Translations under genes and position numbers: made by a program
Source: Orientallactaga sibirica
Lineage: Eukaryota; Chordata; Mammalia; Rodentia; Dipodidae
Assembly: GCA_036365145.1 (NCBI GenBank)
Contig: JAEOAD010000012.1
Location: 43,903,001-43,967,000 of the forward strand
Reading direction: 5' to 3'
DNA: 64,000 nt
The notes under the pieces: generated by a model
What the model saw: only the letters and a program-made list of their open reading frames with translations
What the model was told of the DNA's origin: nothing
The model's database searches: none
In this document: positions 44,100 through 55,919 of the stretch, piece by piece
How positions within the stretch are numbered: position 1 is the stretch's first letter
How the letters are laid out: the number at the start of each line of letters is the position of its first letter

Positions 44100-45560
44100 T
44101 TGTTTTATTACTTGTGTACATAATATTAATAAATTCATGTTGGTGCCATTGTTAGCCTCCTTCCTGTCCTCCCCCCTCTAAAGGGACCCTCCTCATTGGG
44201 GGTTGTGGGTGGTACATTGTGGGGGTAGCCATCAGTTATGGGGAAGAGGCAATGTCTCTGTACATAATGACCCAACTTGTGGCTCTAACAATCTTTCCAC
44301 TCCCTCTTCTATAAATTTCTCTGAGCCACATTGGGTTCATTTTAGGTCTACTTCAGTGATGAGGTCTTGGGAGTCTGTGTCTCTGGATATCTGGTTTGGA
44401 AGGAATTGAATGTTTTCTGTGTCTATCTCCTTCACACTTGTGTTGATACCAGGTTCACCAAGAAAGATGCACTCTTGCTCATTTTCCCAATTACTTTATG
44501 GTTTGATCTGGGGCCCTGGTGAGGTGCAATGGGCTGATCCTCTCCTCAGGTTTGGCGTCTATCTGAAAAAGAGAAGCAAATTCTCCAACGAAGAGTGAAT
44601 TTGGCATCAGATAAATGGGACAACCATCATTATTACAGAGAGGAATTAATAGGTATAGGCCCTCTTGTAGTCCACTTTTGGTGGGAGCTTGATAGTGCAG
44701 AGTGGGCTCATTTTTTGGATATGGTTCTGACTTGTTTCTCAGTTCCAGCTATAAGTTCCATTCCACTGAGTGGATCTGTTAGCCAAATCAAGAGCAGTTG
44801 GTTACCCACCATGGCTGTATACCACTATTGCACTTGTGTGAGCATCATGTCCGGTTATTTGCTCCTGAGTAGCTTAGACTACGAGTTGCTTGGACAGATG
44901 TTGGTCATTTTCTCCCAGTCACTCATGTAGCACTTTTCTGGCACATTAGACAAGCTTACTGTCTTAGACTGATGCTCTTCCAGATTCCAGTCAGGTCACT
45001 TCATGTTCCATACCAACAGCATATGGTGTCTTTAGTAATAGGGTCTTATCATTAATCCTTGGTGGGTCATCAGATACTCTGACAGAAATCTGTCTTCTTT
45101 TGGGAAACCTTGTAGGACTCACTGATCAACAGCTCATTGTGGAAGTTAAATGCATGCTGGTACTGGTACAGGCCAGTGCCAAGGGAAAAGAAGGAAAAAA
45201 AAGATAGGTAATATAAAAGAGAAAGAAAGATAGAAGAGGGAGAAAGAGAGAGAGAGAGAGAGAGAGAGAAACAGGAAAATATTAAGGTTTATCTTCATCA
45301 TACTATCACTATGGCCCTATGATTCAGGTGTTCCCTCTAAGGACTTGCTGAAGGTTCAGTCTTTTAGTCTGTCTTTCAGGACACAGGATTTTTATGGTAC
45401 CATTTCCATTTGGGTCCCTTTTTGTGTCCTCCCCCACCATTATTCTCCCCTCTGGTCCCACCCTCCCTATGGTCCAGTCCTCAAGATGCTTATTATGTAT
45501 GTCAGCATCTAGGGCAGATTCAGGTTAGGAGCCACAGGTGAGTGAAACCATGAGACAATT
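44100..45560 (-). mobile_element. L1 3'-UTR-type repeat, longer copy
   Basis: Left part (44100-44590) parallels 41979-42565. It continues for about 900 bp of non-coding sequence, including a (GA)n at 45235-45269 and a CCTATGATTCAGGTGTTCCC block. The plus frames 44203-44930 are open only by chance. No ORF2 is seen, so the right part could be further 3' UTR or a second repeat. Confidence 0.55.
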
Positions 45561-45761
45561 ATCTTTCTGTGATTGGATGAAGATACATTTGGATTAGAAA
45601 AATTAAGCCACCCACTAAAGCCATATATATATTACAGCTATATGAGTCTTATAGGAAAAGATTATTGCTACTGCAACCAAATGGAAGAATCAAGTAAGTG
45701 ACATTTTTGGTACACATTTGGATATTCCAAGGATAAGGATTTCTAAAGAGTTTTTATATTT

Positions 45762-45847
45762 TATTTTGTTTTTGTGATGCTGGGTATTGAATTTAGGGCT
45801 TTGTTCACACAAAGCAAATGCTCTTTCAATGATCCACAGTTCCTGCC
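45762..45847 (-). mobile_element. ID-like SINE remnant
   Basis: TTTTGTGATGCTGGGTATTG, GGGCTTTGTTCACAC, AAATGCTCTTTCAATGATCC read as an ID element backwards. Confidence 0.55.
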
Positions 45848-45961
45848 ACTAGATTCAACATTGGAATTATCCATTAATCACTATAAATGAGATGTTAATA
45901 GAGTACTCATAATAATCTACAAATATTTGGTTTGGACATTTGTATTTTTTTGGATCCTTGA

Positions 45962-46144
45962 TTTTTTTTTTTTTTTTTCATGTGTATGTGTGTGTGTGTT
46001 GGTGTTTTCAAGATACAGTCTCTCTATTCCAGGCTGACTTGGAACTTACTCTGTAATACCAGGTTAGCCTCCAACTCATGGCAATCTGCCTACCTCTGCC
46101 TCCCAAGTGCTTGGATTAAAGGAGTGGGCCACCATTCCGGGCCA
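45962..46144 (-). mobile_element. B1 SINE
   Basis: T-run and GTGT tail, CAGTCTCTCTATTCCAGG, CTGACTTGGAACTTACTCTG, CTGCCTCCCAAGTGCTTGG, GTGGGCCACCATTCCGGGCC. Confidence 0.92.
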
Positions 46145-46405
46145 TGGCTTAAAGTTTTGAAGAGAAGGTTTATTCATTGTGGGGAAGGCATGTCAGGCCA
46201 GAGCAGTAAGCCCCAGTCACATCTTCTTAAAAGTAGACAGGAATCAAAGAGAAAGAACAGGAAGAAGGCATGGCCCAGAAAACCCCAAGGCCCATGCCCA
46301 ATAATCCACTTCCTGTAGAAAACAATGGGTTCTATTATGTTCCCAAACAGCACCATCATTAGAACACATGAGGATATGGGGACCATTTAACATTCTAACC
46401 ACTGA
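46145..46405 (-). mobile_element. MaLR-type LTR
   Basis: Ends CACATGAGGATATGGGGACC, ATTTAACATTCTAACCACTG, the mirrored start of rodent/placental MaLR LTRs; AAGGTTTATTC near its left part mirrors the poly(A) signal. The B1 at its left edge has inserted at or near its end. Frames on both strands are shadows. Confidence 0.55.
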
Positions 46406-46862
46406 ATATGTTTGGGGTATATCTTATTTGGGCCTTAGATTCATTGAAACTGCATTCCTTGGTATTGGTATAATAAATATTTTCATAGGTATATTTTAAT
46501 ATATTATTGTATTTTGATGATAGGCTTTATTCCTCCTATGCTCATGTTTGAAAATGATACAGAACTAGATGTTGAGCATAATCATTCAAATATCAAAGTA
46601 TTTAAATATTTAGCAATAGTCTATATTTTGTATCTGTAGTTTAAGGCATTTATTTGGTGTGTTTGCTATATTTGTATAAAGAAGGATTAAACTCCCTAGC
46701 TGAATGTTCAGAGTAAGTTAGTATCAGTTTTATAATCTCATAAGTTATCAAATATGCTCTATGATATATATCAGTTGCCTGATCTCATTCTGTGTAAAAA
46801 GGTCTTCAAAGATACTTCAAAAGAATTTTCAAACTGACAAAAGAGAAAAAAATAGAAAAATA
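46406..46862. other. AT-rich sequence, nothing recognised
   Basis: No gene or repeat signal. Confidence 0.5.
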
Positions 46863-46874
46863 ATTTATCATTTC

Positions 46875-47376
46875 CTTTTTAATATTTTATTTCTATTCAA
46901 ATTTTTTAGAAATTTTTAATTTTTAAAAAATTTATTTAATAGAGACTGAGAGAGGGAGGAGAAAGAGAGAGATTGAGAGAGAGAGAAAAAAATGAGTAAG
47001 CCTGGGCCTGAGATAAATGCAAACAAACTCCAGATACATGCGGCACCTTGTGCATCTGGCTTAAGTGGGACCTAGAGAACTGAACCTGGGTTGTTAGGCT
47101 TTGCATGCAAAGGCCTTAACCAGTAATCCATCTCTCCAGCCCCGATTATTTTTATTCATTTATTTGAGAGGGAAAGAGGCAGATAGAAAGATAGAGAGAG
47201 AGAGAGAAAGAGAGAGAGAGAATGGGAATGCTAGGGCCTTTGACCACTGCAAATGAACTGCAGACACATGGACCCACCACTTTGTGCATATGGCTTATGT
47301 GGGTCCTAGGGTATCAAACCTGGATCCTTTGGGTTTGCAGACAAGCACCTTAACCACTAAGCCATCTATCTAGCAC
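46875..47376 (-). mobile_element. Two tandem tRNA-SINEs inside one TSD pair
   Basis: Two full short-form copies in the same direction: 46917-47143 and 47147-47376. ATTTATCATTTC lies before the pair (46863-46874) and after it (47377-47388), 12 of 12 identical; no TSD separates the units. Each has its own GA tract and CTCTCCAGCCC-type head (the right head is mutated to CTATCTAGCAC). Confidence 0.9.
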
Positions 47377-47388
47377 ATTTATCATTTC

Positions 47389-48249
47389 TTAAAAGGTACA
47401 ATATTTGAAAATAAAGCTGTAGATTGTAACAAACTATATCATTTTCAAAATATTATAAAGTAAAATTAGAAGAACTTTTAACATTTAGATGAAAGTTAAT
47501 GAGCAATGTTGATGTTCACCAAATATAAGAAAGCATAAGTAGCACTGGTAGTGATAAGTGAGACTTGCTCTTGTCCAGCACATGATTACAACATTGCTTT
47601 GTATGGGATCTTATTTCATTAATATTAAACTTAATATAAGGGTAATTTAAATAGTTGAGTTATCCTAAAAAGGAAATAGTGATATATCTTAATGGAAAAT
47701 TTCAGGAAATTCAGTTAATCATTGTTTGAAGAAATGTTTAGCACTACCATAAGAAAAGTTACTAGCTAATGGTTAGATATAGAGTGTTCTAATTCTTTAC
47801 ATTTGCAACCTACTCTGACAATGAATGTACTATTTTTTCTACAATTCATATTGGATTACTTCTATACTCTTTTCCTACTTGTTCCATGAAAATACATTTG
47901 CATAAATGTTATTTAAAGGGGTATTGTATGGGAATTAATTTATTGTGCTTAATAATATGTGATAGGTTGTCACATAGTTAACATTTTATTTTATAATTTT
48001 TTAGGAAAGATAGCTAGCATTAACCATTAATTAGTACTAGTGGATACCAAACTTTTAAAGGAGATTTTTGTAGGATTCTACATGTGACTGAGATGGAAGT
48101 AAAATAGGGGAAAATAGGTGTCTGGGGGCCAGTATCTGTTCTGTAGCCACCAATGACCTAAGTATCACATCAAGATAAAATGACCTTTTATGAAAAAAAA
48201 ATAGAAAAGACTGATATGACATTTAGTGATTTTATAAGACTACATAACT
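47389..48249. other. AT-rich sequence, nothing recognised
   Basis: No gene or repeat signal. Confidence 0.5.
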
Positions 48250-48620
48250 GAAGCTAATGAAAATTAATCTAAATTTCCTGAAAAATTGTGAAGTCCTATT
48301 ACTACTTCTTTTACTACTATCCAGATGTGCAACCCTATTAAATTGTGGGATTTGTATTGTCATAAAAGAATATATATCAGCCCTATACTTCCAATCCTGC
48401 TTCTACTTATCATTCCACTTCGCTGTGCATGGAAGTGAGCCCTTCAACATTTCATCATTGACATTTTTGGGACACACAAGACCACACTCCTGTCACTATT
48501 GGAAGTCAAAGTTAATGAGGGATCAGGAGGGATATTCTTTGATGGTGCAGCCACTAATAAATTGCCTATTCTCCAGTAAATAATCCCCTACCCATGTTCA
48601 TGAAAGCAACCCCAATTTAA

Positions 48621-48662
<42 letters not shown>

Positions 48663-48830
48663 TCACCTGAAAGGAAGGTGATTAGTTGGGAAGAATAAGA
48701 GGTTTAGTGGAAGTTGAAGGTGGAAAGGGGAGGCTAATGGAGGACAGGGATGAATATAATGAAAATGCATTATATATACAAATTCAATGATCAAAACTAA
48801 AATAAAATAATACAAAAGGCAAAGAAGATT
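48250..48830 (+). mobile_element. L1 3' UTR and 3' end
   Basis: GGATCAGGAGGGATATTC, GATGGTGCAGCCACTAATAAATTG, CCCATGTTCATGAAAGCAACC, a (CA)n, then GGGAAGAATAAGAGG and GAAAATGCATTATATATAC and an A-rich end fit rodent L1 (Lx-like) 3' UTRs. The frame 48257-48583 lies in it and is not a gene. Confidence 0.65.
48621..48660. repeat. Microsatellite (CA)n
   Basis: About 20 uninterrupted units within the L1 3' UTR. Confidence 0.97.
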
Positions 48831-49239
48831 TATCAGGCTAAAATGTACTTCACCAATGGGAAAAAGTGTGATTATGATATAGGTTACTGCTCAATACTTT
48901 GGTTTTACTTACACAATGAAGTTCAGTTTCTATAAAATATATGCTTTTGTTAGGAAGGTTTATTTTAATTATGCATATGAGTTTAGATTATATAAAATGC
49001 AAATTATCTATAAGATTAAAATTATCAATGGTTATAATTCCTTGAATCATTTAATCCAAGTAGATCTTAATAGAAATTTCAAAATCAAGTAGTTTTGCAA
49101 GACTTACTATGGAGAAAGTAATTGGAGTGCCAACACATTAGAATAGCTGCTTGTTAAGAAACCCATTCCTCTTACTGTAATATAAAAGGTTCTAATCACA
49201 TATGTGTTTTACCAAAAATAATTGGGCACATGAAACACA

Positions 49240-49240
<1 letters not shown>
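48831..49240. other. AT-rich sequence, nothing recognised
   Basis: No gene or repeat signal. Confidence 0.5.

Positions 49241-49288
<48 letters not shown>
49241..49288. repeat. Microsatellite (CA)n at L1 border
   Basis: About 23 units; L1 ORF2 sequence starts immediately after. Confidence 0.97.
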
Positions 49289-49289
<1 letters not shown>

Positions 49290-51270
49290 CAGTATCTTGA
49301 TCAAGTAGGCTTTATCCCAGGAACACAGGGTTGGTTCAACATATGGAAATCTGTCAATGTAATACACCACATAAATAAGCTTAAACACAAAAAACACATG
49401 ATCATTTCAATAGATGCAGAAAAGGCCTTTGACAAAATACAACATCACTTCATGATCAAAACATTGGCAAGAATAGGCATGGATGGTTTATATCTCAACA
49501 TAATAAAGGCTATATATAAATCACCTAAAGCCCAAATAATAGTTAATGGGGAGAGATTGAAGGAATTCCCATTGAGATCAGGAACAAGACAGAGGTGGCC
49601 ATTCTCTCCTCTCCTCTTCAACATAGTACTAGAAGTCCTAGCTCAAACAATAAGACAGGATAAAGAAATAAAAGGGAAAAAATTAGAAAGGAAGAAGTAA
49701 AGTTAACCCTATTCACAGATGACATGATTCTATACATAAGTGACCTGAGAACCTCCATCTCAAAACTCTTAAAGGTGATTAACTCCTTTAGCAAAGCAGC
49801 AGGATACAAAATCAATGCACAAAAAATCAATAGGACAAAGATACAGAGAAAGAAATAAGCGACATTGTTACATTTTCAATAGCAGCAATAAATAAATACA
49901 TAAATACATAAATAAATAAATAAATAAAATACCTTGTAATAACATTAACCAAGGACTTATATGAAAGACTTATATAATGAAAACATAAAAACACTCAAGA
50001 AAGGATTTGGGGAAGACTTGAGAAAATGGAAAGATCTCCCATGCTCCTGGATAGGCAGAATTAACATTGTGAGAATGGCAATCTTACAGAAAGCAATATA
50101 CAGATTTAATGCAATACCAATAAAAATACCAACATTTTTTCTTCACAAAGATAGAAAAAATAATCTCAAAATTCATATGAAATGCAGCAGATTTCAGATA
50201 TTCAAGCATATCCTCAGCAAAAGAAATACCTCTGGAGGCATCACCATACATGATCTAAATCTATATTACAAAGCCATAGTAACAAAATAACATTTTATTG
50301 GCACAAAAATAGGATTATAGACCAATGGAACAGACTAAAGGATCCAGACTTTGGGTCAAGTAACTACAGTTACTTGATATTCAACAATGGCCCTAACAAT
50401 GTAGACTGGAAATAAACACAGCATCTTTCAACAAATGATGCTGGACAAACTGGATAACTATATTCAGGAAAATGAAAGTAGACCCACACATCTTGCCATG
50501 CACAAAAATCAAGTTGAAATGGATCATAGACCTCAATATAAGTTCTGAAAGTCTGCTACTACTGGGAGAAAAAAAATAGGAGGAACTTTCCATGATATAG
50601 GAATGGGAAAAAACTTCCTGAACAAAAACCCATTAGCTCAGGAACTTAAACAATCACTCAATCATTGGAATCTCATGAAGTTGAAAAGTTTTTTCACAGA
50701 CAAACATACAATAAAGCAGAACCAATACACTACCCAAAGAATGGGAGAAAATTTTTGCCGCCTAGGCAACTGACAGAGGCCTAATCTCTAGAATCTACAA
50801 AGAACTCAAAAACCTAAACAATAAAAAATAAAACAAAACACACACAAAGTGGGGCAGAGAACTGAACAGGGAGTTCTCAGAAGAAGAAATTCAAGTGGCA
50901 TACACTTACGAAAATGTTCAACATCTCTAATTATCACGGAAATGCAAATTAAAACAACTCTGAGATTCCTCCTTACCCCAGTAAAGATAGCAAACATTAA
51001 AAAATCAAATGAAGACAAATGTTGGTGAGAATGTGGAGAAACAGGAACCCTCAATCACTGTTGGTGGGAATGTAAAATGGTACAACCACTATGGAAAGCA
51101 ATATGGAGGCTCCTGAAAAGGTTCACTATAGAGTTAACAACAGACCCAGTTATTCCTTTCCTGGGCATTTACCTTAAAGCTCCATGCCTCAGTTCAGATA
51201 TATTTGCTCAACGATATTTATAGATGCTCAGTTCATAGTAGCTAAGAACTGGAATCAACCCAGATGAATG
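49289..51270 (+). pseudogene. L1 ORF2 fragment (reverse transcriptase to C-terminus)
   Basis: ORF2 encodes the L1 endonuclease and reverse transcriptase. Here the endonuclease is missing. The open frame 49230-49700 covers RT fingers and palm, with [12 protein letters not shown] and a [18 protein letters not shown] block. After a frameshift the active-site motif appears as FTDDM at 49712-49726, where Thr replaces the usual Ala. A second piece (49961-50290) has KDLPCSWIGRINIVRMAILQ. Later signposts are a TGGTGGGAATGTAAAATGG stretch near 51060 and CTGGAATCAACCCAGATGAATGG near 51250. Similarity then stops with no 3' UTR or poly(A). A short AAATAAATAC repeat (49888-49928) interrupts it. Many breaks; not functional. 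Confidence 0.9.
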
Positions 51271-52043
51271 GAATGCATGTCCTGTGATGAGCACAGCAGT
51301 AAATGTTCTGGTTTGTATATTGCTATGATAGTTTGTGACGTGAGTGGTATGTATTAGGAGTTTCATCAAATACTATGAAGCTTTTTATCCTTAAAAGTAT
51401 GTCTTTATATTTCAATAATTTTCAGTTAGAAGAGAGTATTGTGAGACAGTCACCTGGCACCTTCAAGTGAAGTGACAATAAGGTTATGAGTGATGATCTG
51501 GTCTGTCTCTAGCCCAGTGTCCAGCTACTTTTCTCAATGGTACAATTACAAGATGGTAGAGACTGAAAATGTCTTTTTCTAGAACCAACTCCCAACCTCA
51601 GCAATTCATGTGATTGTTCTAAAAACCAGCCAACATGGACTTTCTGAGTGTGTCATTTATGTAGGTACACAAAGTTCTTGGCATAGAAGGTTTGGGTACA
51701 TGACTCAATGTTCTGTTGCCACCATCTTGAAATTTTAAACATTTCTAAGCAAGATATCTCATAGTTTCATTTTGAAATAGGATCTGAAAATTATGTACTA
51801 AATAATGTCCTCAGAAAATTCTTATTATTTATTTATAATTATGAATAGGTTTTTAATGGATGGAAATTAAACATACTAACACAAATGAAAGAAAATATGA
51901 ATTTATTAACATTATTTAGGTATTTAGTTATTAGTTATCTTTAGAAGAAAGATAATTTTCACACTATAGGGCAGAAATATTTCATTTGAAATTCTATAGA
52001 AGCAGGAGCAATAGGACCAACAGGTGCTATTATATAGCTGCTT

Positions 52044-52090
<47 letters not shown>

Positions 52091-52534
52091 ACTTTATAAA
52101 ATAAACTCATGTGATAATAGAAAAGTTACATTGTAGCCAGATATAGCATCTTTCCCTTGTTTAGTTCTTGGTTATATATGCACTAATTAAATCTTATGTT
52201 CATTTGATTATGCTCCTCTTAAATTTGAAAGCAGAAGATTCTCTCTAAATAAGTTTGTTAGTTGTAAAAAAAAAAAAAAAAGGCCTCAATTCATAAGACA
52301 ATCCAGAATTGGACAGAAAATACAAAAATGGAAGGTATGATTATAACAAGGAAAATTGTGTGTGAACATTTGTCTTGACCACCCTGGTGTTCCCACTCAT
52401 CACTTTTCTATTTCTCCAAAAACTGTAGTTTGGACATGCAGTAAATTTCAATGTGAATTTAATTTGTCTTACTGAAATTCAAGTTGTCCATTATTGGTAA
52501 AAAGTGACTTAAAAATAATTTCATTGGTACAAAA
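51271..52534. other. No gene; (CA)n at 52046-52088
   Basis: A pure (CA)n of about 21 units and an A-run (52266-52281) are the only features recognised. Confidence 0.6.
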
Positions 52535-52549
52535 TTTAAAGCACATTTT

Positions 52550-52759
52550 AAAATTTATATTTATTTATTTTGAGAGAGAGAAAGAATCAGACAGAGAGTG
52601 AGAGAGAGAATGGGTGTGCCAAGGTCTCCAGCTACTGCATACGAACTCCAGATACATATACTACTTTGTGCATCTTGCTTACTTGAGTCCTGGGGAATTG
52701 ACCCTGGGTCATTTGGCATGGCAAGCAAGTACCTTAACCACTAAGCCATCTCCTCAGCC
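52550..52759 (-). mobile_element. B2-superfamily tRNA-SINE, short form, perfect TSD
   Basis: TTTATTTATTTTGAGAGAG tail, CTCCAGATACATATACTAC, CATCTCCTCAGCC head. TTTAAAGCACATTTT on both sides (52535-52549 and 52760-52774), 15 of 15. Confidence 0.95.
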
Positions 52760-52774
52760 TTTAAAGCACATTTT

Positions 52775-54435
52775 GAATATAAGCCATGACTGTAGCTGGA
52801 AATAGATTATTGTTCCTCATTGTCATATAAATATATGTATGGAATTATAAGAAAGAAGACCGGGAAAATGAAAATTGCTATTTATGATGCAATACTTAAT
52901 GATATTCTACTGTAATTTTCACAATAAATTCACTTGGATTTTACTATTCTCCTTTTAACATTTAAGGCTATGATACAAAAAGATTTACTAATTGGCTAAA
53001 CTTCCCATTCTTAGGAAGAGGTAAGGCTGGGTTGTATAATCAGATCTAATCATCTCTAAGCACACTGTCTCTTCATCAGTACATAGCTAAACTACTTGAA
53101 GCTGTATAAGCTCCAATTCCCTGTTGAGTTTCTTCTTTGGCTGATCTCAATGTCTAAAAAACATGACATGTGGAATCTGTGAGTTTAAACCTATCTTCGA
53201 GTCCTATCTTCTTAATTACGTTTTCTTTTCTCCCCCATAAGTGCAGTCACGATTTACATGCTTCTGCGATTGTTGATTACAACTCTGACAATATGCCAGA
53301 TGCTATCTCATTTAAATTATGCCCACACTCTGCAGGTGCAAATTGGAGGCCAAAATAGAGCAAATTTGGACTTAAGTATATCTATGTATTCATTCCATCT
53401 ATATGCTTAATCCTATGTAAACCATTTTCGCTTTTTTGTTCTGATTTCCATTTACATATTACACTTTTTTAAAGTTTTTGAAAAGTGATAATGGCATATT
53501 ACATATTTCAATTTAAAAATCTTTACCACTGGTAGACTTTGCATTTTTGAGGCAACAAAGAAAATAGCTTTGTACAGTTTCTTTGCATGAATGTAGTGTG
53601 GCTAAGCTACCAGTGTTTTCCAGAGAACACATTATAGGACAAGGTTATACAAATCAACAGTCTATGAGCAAGTGAATCTCAACATTCCCACAAGTACTCC
53701 ATATTTACTTTGAGGCTGGCCACCATAACATTCCACATGGGGTTTTCTGAGCTGTGTTCTTCTTTGCTGTCTTATTCGAAAATGCAAAACTTATAACTTT
53801 GTGGTTGTTTGTATTGGTTAGAAAAAAGATCAAAAGGACCTAATGAAAAGGAATAACTTTCCAAAAAGTATAAATTTTCTTACCTTAGAATAGAGCTAGC
53901 TCATTATTCCTGAGTAACTATCACATTTCATTAGATCTATGATAGTGAATTATGTAATACTATGATTTTAATTACCACTAAGAAAGGATAAAACACTTCA
54001 CATTAAATGTGTTTCCGTATTATTAATTTATACTATCAAAAGGTATCTTTCAGACTCAACTTATTTTCATTTGTTATTCATATATATGAATATATATTCA
54101 GGGAGCAATATTGTTGAGGTATTCACAAAAAAGGTCCATTAAATCTGGCTCTTCTGAATCACAGCATTGCCATTTTTTACATTTAACTCAGAATAATATC
54201 CCCTGAGACATCAAAAGAATTGGCTGATAAAATAATATTGAATTCCAGTAAAGAACTTTTGTACTTTTGTCTCCAGGCTATTTTTCCAAGTCAATTATTT
54301 CAAATCTACAGACTTGATTTTGTTGTTCTCTTGAACGTCCCTGAGGATTTCACAGAATATCTTTTGCAACAATGTGAAGCCAAAATATTTTCTGAAGTGA
54401 TTCATAAGTGCTTTCATATTTGTGTGCAAGCTAGA
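52775..54435. other. AT-rich sequence, nothing recognised
   Basis: Frames 53170-53358 and 54220-54438 lack a recognised domain. Confidence 0.5.
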
Positions 54436-54960
54436 TAGGTGTGCACACACACACACACACGTGTGCATGTGTATGTATACATATACATGTTAGGACACAT
54501 GTGTGAAGGGGCAGGTGTTTGTTTATGTGTGTATAGGAGCATAGGCCAGAGGTTTGTGCTAGATGTACTTCTCAATTGGTCTCTGCCTTATTTATGGAGA
54601 AGGGGCCTCTCCTTCTTCCTAGAACTTGCCAAGTGGACTAGTCCAAAAGTCCACCTGCCTACCATGGACCCTTGTCTTTGTTTCTTAAAAATTGGAATAC
54701 AGGTGGGCTGTCACACCCACTCAGAAATTACATGAGTTCTGGTGATCCAAAGTCAGATCCATCCATACTGACCCATCTTCCCAGTCTCCATTTTGCTTTT
54801 GCTTTTGAAAGGGTGAGTCTTTGCCTATGGAAGGGCAGGAGAATTTGCAGAATTACGTTGAGCCAAAATCTTTTACTTCCTGTAAGGAGATGAGACAACC
54901 ACAGGAAAACCTCCTTTCCTACTATTGAGGAAAGTGACATTCTGATCATCAGGACAAAAA
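54436..54960. repeat. Rodent interspersed repeat, B4/RSINE-like, with CA/TG start
   Basis: A CACACA..CGTGTGCATGTGTATG block is followed by GGGGCAGGTG, CCAGAGG, CTTCTCAATTGGTCTCTGCC, CTGGTGATCCAAAGTCAGATCC, in the order seen at 1966 and 41545. Edges uncertain. Confidence 0.4.
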
Positions 54961-55035
54961 TCTGTCTTAAATACTTAAATGGATAAAGTTATACCATGTC
55001 TGGGAAAATGATTTTATACAACATCTGATAACAAG

Positions 55036-55523
55036 TGTATTAGTCAGGGTTCTTTAGAGGAATAGAATGGATAGAATGAATTTTATTAAAAAGGATTTTA
55101 TTGGATTAGCTTACAACAGTCCAGCAATAGCAAGTTGCAGGCCTGAGAGTCAAGGCACCCAGTAGCTGCTCAGTCCAAGAGGCTGGATGCCTCAACAGCC
55201 CTAATCTGGTGCTGAAGGCCTGAAGGTGTCCTGGAGAGACACTGTTCTTCAGTCCACACTGGAAAGCAGCAAGCACCAAGCAGAGAACAGCAAGCAGCAC
55301 CAGCAGCCAGGTGGGAGGAGAGGATGCCTTTCTTCCCAAAGCTTTGTTTTATAAACCAGCCCCCTCCTCCGAGAGGGGCCGCCCACTCTGGGGGAAGGGC
55401 TCACCCTGGGGGAAGGATTCTTCCTTTAGTTAATCCTTCTTAGAGACAACCTCAGAGACACACTTATGAGGAATATCTGTGGATTCCTGAACCAATAAAG
55501 TTAACACAAACTTAACCATCACA
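55036..55523 (-). mobile_element. ERVL-type solo LTR (488 bp)
   Basis: On the minus strand it starts TGTGATGGTTAAGTTTGTG at 55523 and ends AACCCTGACTAATACA at 55036, typical MLT2/MERVL-class ends. The flanking five bases are ACAAG and CCAAG, a TSD with one change. AATAAAATCC near 55102 is the likely poly(A) signal. An internal GC-rich block lies at 55360-55410. The minus frame 55106-55339 is within it and is not known to be coding. Confidence 0.85.
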
Positions 55524-55569
55524 CCAAGTTTCTACTGTACAATCACAAGGATATTGAACCATGATTACA

Positions 55570-55570
<1 letters not shown>

Positions 55571-55611
<41 letters not shown>
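55571..55611. repeat. Microsatellite (GT)n
   Basis: About 20 units with one GC interruption near the start. Confidence 0.97.
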
Positions 55612-55614
<3 letters not shown>

Positions 55615-55619
55615 ACAGT

Positions 55620-55760
55620 AAAACTTTATGCAACATGTGTATTATGGTAGAAATCTGTAACCTCATCATTCAGGAGGCTGAGGCTGGAAGATGGTGATTT
55701 TAGGACTGCCTGCTTGACAAAAAGCAAACAAACAAACAGAACCAACAACAAAACCCTGCA
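55620..55760 (+). repeat. Old B1-like remnant
   Basis: TCTGTAACCTCATCATTCAGGAGGCTGAGGC and CAAACAAACAAACAG tail follow B1 order. Confidence 0.5.
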
Positions 55761-55865
55761 TCATCTGAAGCAGATATGGCTCAGTCCATTTTAAGTAAGG
55801 TGAGTAGGCTCAATTTGAAAATAAAGAGTAGGTATGTAGGTCTTCATAATTCTTTATGTTTCTAA

Positions 55866-55916
55866 AACATTCTCTCTCCCTGTTTCTCTCTCTCAAATAA
55901 ATAAATAATAAAAGTT
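55866..55916 (+). repeat. tRNA-SINE 3' end fragment
   Basis: ACATTCTCTCTCCC, TTTCTCTCTCTCAAATAAATAAATAAT is the CT part and tail of the local tRNA-SINE without its head. Confidence 0.75.
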
Positions 55917-55919
55917 TTA

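Noticed and set aside
42129..44930. Plus-strand frames of 60 to 120 codons as exons
   Set aside because: They sit antisense in two copies of the same interspersed repeat and are not conserved in frame between them.
46174..46386. Frames over 45980-46386 as a gene
   Set aside because: They cover a B1 and a MaLR LTR.
3677..54490. Evenly spaced repeats as a CRISPR array
   Set aside because: All regular arrays are microsatellites, minisatellites or SINE tracts; the genome is that of a mammal.
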